Source of the DNA: Variovorax paradoxus
Lineage (GTDB): Bacteria > Pseudomonadota > Gammaproteobacteria > Burkholderiales > Burkholderiaceae_C
Reading direction: 5' to 3'
DNA length: 64,000 bases
Assembly (NCBI RefSeq): GCF_029919115.1
Contig: NZ_CP123990.1
Location: forward strand, 5,606,501-5,670,500
The notes below the pieces were generated by a model. The model made no database searches and was not told where the DNA came from. It was given only the letters and a program-made list of their open reading frames with translations. Both the position numbers and the translations under genes were made by a program. Positions 61,547-64,000 of this stretch are shown in pieces; within the stretch, counting starts at the first letter, position 1; each line of letters begins with the position of its first letter.

Positions 61547-62516
61547 AGCGGGGAAAACGGTCCGTGGCCGAGCCCGACGGGCGCTCGAAAAGAGCCGTCA
61601 TTTTAGTCAGCCACCCCTTGAACAGCGGCCGCAGCAGCGCCTGGAGCGTCAAGCTCACAGGCACGACCGTGACAATGAGCACGAGGAGGAAGGCCACGTA
61701 CAGCAGCAGCAAGGGCTTGCGCTGCCACGCGCCCGGCCGCCCCGCGGCCATGATCAGCTTGCCCCAGAGAAAAAAGCTGCGGGTGCCGGCCTTTTCGCTG
61801 ATCAGGAGCTTTGCATTGGCCTGAACGGCCCCCATGCCGGAGAGCAGCGGCTGTGTTCCGCGTTCGAGATCGCTGTGCAGCGCCTCGCGCAGCGCACGGC
61901 CAAAACGGCCGGTACCTCGGATCTGCCCTTCGCTGAGGCCGGCGTCGGGCATGCCCCAGAAGCCGCGTTTGCGGCCCCAGATCAGCCAGGCCGGCGTGGT
62001 GAAGAAGGTGGCCAGCGTCGGCCCGGGATCGGTCAGCACCACGTTGTCGATCAGGCGGGCGCCCACGGCGTCGAGCAGGCCCTTGAGCTTTTCGTGCGCC
62101 AGCAGCCACATGTTGCGGCAGGCGATCACTGTGACGACGGGCTTGCCCTGCAGCAGTTGCGCTGCCAGCGGGTGCTTCAGGAAGGCGACGATCGGCTGCG
62201 ACGGCGCCAGGAACCACACCTGGTACGGCAGGATGACCAAGTCGAACTGCTCGTCCCCAGTGAGCGAAAGCGGCGCCAGCGGCGGCGGCTTCAGGTGCGC
62301 CGATTCGGGAAAGGCGTCGAAGAAGGTCAGGAACGGCCAGGGAAACGGAAAGTCCGCCAGCGGGCGCAGCGTTTCGACATGCACGGAGATTGCCGGATCG
62401 GCCTTGAGCGGCGCGACGATCTGCTCGGCGACGCTGCCGAGCTGGCCGGTCTGCGAATAGTGAATCACCAGGACACGTTTGGGGCGCGCGGCGGGGCTGG
62501 AAATGCTTGAAGTCAC
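61536..62516 (-). CDS. darA: Dialkylresorcinol condensing enzyme-like protein (DarA)
   Basis: A 326-residue protein from GTG 62516; an ATG at 62585 would add 23 residues but starts only 29 bases past the terminator arm at 62614. It begins with a flavodoxin-like segment (KRVLVIHYSQTGQLGSVAEQIV), then FDLVILPYQVWFLAPSQPIVAFLKHPLAAQLLQGKPVVTVIACRNMWLLA, and ends with a membrane helix (LLLLYVAFLLVLIVTVVPVSLTL). This is the DarA layout, which with DarB makes dialkylresorcinol cores. It is the first gene of the cluster. Confidence 0.82.
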   Translation of the reverse strand: MTSSISSPAARPKRVLVIHYSQTGQLGSVAEQIVAPLKADPAISVHVETLRPLADFPFPWPFLTFFDAFPESAHLKPPPLAPLSLTGDEQFDLVILPYQVWFLAPSQPIVAFLKHPLAAQLLQGKPVVTVIACRNMWLLAHEKLKGLLDAVGARLIDNVVLTDPGPTLATFFTTPAWLIWGRKRGFWGMPDAGLSEGQIRGTGRFGRALREALHSDLERGTQPLLSGMGAVQANAKLLISEKAGTRSFFLWGKLIMAAGRPGAWQRKPLLLLYVAFLLVLIVTVVPVSLTLQALLRPLFKGWLTKMTALFERPSGSATDRFPRYDD

Positions 62517-62613
62517 TTGCTGGGGCGGAACGAGGGCCGTCGAATGTAAGCCAACCGTACGCCTGGCGCATCTGCCATTGGTCATGCCGTCGCGCCGGCC
62601 CCACGAATGGACG

Positions 62614-62641
62614 AAAAAAAGCCGCGCCTTTGGGGCGCGGC
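62614..62641 (-). terminator. Rho-independent terminator of the sugar-ABC binding protein gene
   Basis: On the minus strand GCCGCGCC, loop CCAAA, GGCGCGGC and seven T residues follow each other: an 8-base perfect stem. It lies 30 bases after the stop at 62672, so that unit ends here and the resorcinol cluster must start from its own promoter in 62517-62613. Confidence 0.92.
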
Positions 62642-62671
62642 TCTAGAGAGACCAAAGGGAACGCCGACGGG

Positions 62672-64000
<1,329 letters not shown>

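Overview
The window looks like a chromosomal segment of a high-GC betaproteobacterium of the family Comamonadaceae, most likely Variovorax or a close relative. This is inferred from gene content: Bug-type (TctC-like) tricarboxylate-transporter receptors, protocatechuate-branch genes with an IclR regulator, a DmdC-like acyl-CoA dehydrogenase beside etfBA, and a dialkylresorcinol-type lipid cluster. No rRNA, tRNA, IS element or CRISPR array was recognised. Gene density is high; no gene-free stretch exceeds 300 bases.

Layout. (1) 32-3315, + strand: a Bug receptor, an RraA/HMG-aldolase-like protein and a D-2-hydroxyacid dehydrogenase, then an AhpD/CMD-family protein behind a candidate ECF41-type promoter. 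(2) 3325-7303: small stress and redox genes (GNAT, TetR, an NAD(P)H oxidoreductase, RidA, LysR, a DsbA/FrnE-like protein). (3) 7359-20504: a quinate/shikimate-protocatechuate catabolic block. A long minus-strand series carries two shikimate-dehydrogenase paralogues, a TRAP transporter whose membrane genes carry a deletion, pcaB-pcaC-MFS-pcaD with 4-base overlaps, and quiC with an MHS permease. A divergent IclR regulator and a Bug receptor lie at its head. Two near-identical palindromic boxes of PcaR/PobR type sit before the two transcription units. Ring cleavage (pcaGH) and the thiolase end (pcaIJ/F) are not in the window. (4) 20535-25944: a winged-helix protein, a small membrane-anchored protein, and a fructose-type ABC system (frcB-frcC-frcA) with a ROK regulator and a palindromic operator candidate.

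(5) 26144-36430: a type VI secretion effector island on the minus strand: vgrG, a 1616-residue Rhs toxin, then six small genes. The toxin tip and the three genes after it are clearly AT-richer than the surroundings, the usual mark of a swapped toxin/immunity module. (6) 36723-46481: housekeeping genes (PPP-type MFS permease and aroC, an ArsR/AHSA1 pair, a cupin, an acyltransferase, nitronate monooxygenase, an acyl-CoA dehydrogenase, etfBA). (7) 46618-54727: an MscS channel, a class II histone-deacetylase-like enzyme, the MoxR-DUF58-TgpA operon, an MltB-like transglycosylase and an HD-domain protein. (8) 54758-62516, minus strand: a dialkylresorcinol/aryl-polyene-like cluster (darA, darB, an unknown gene, a BtrH-like acyltransferase, an ABC exporter, an ACP, a ketosynthase lacking one active-site His, and a chain-length-factor-like protein), interrupted by a long imperfect palindrome. 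(9) The right edge holds a partial sugar-ABC binding protein that ends in a clear rho-independent terminator.

The most notable items are the resorcinol-type cluster with its unusual ketosynthase pair, the Rhs toxin module with an unassigned toxin tip, the dctQ/dctM deletion inside an otherwise intact catabolic operon, and several regulatory palindromes readable directly from the sequence.
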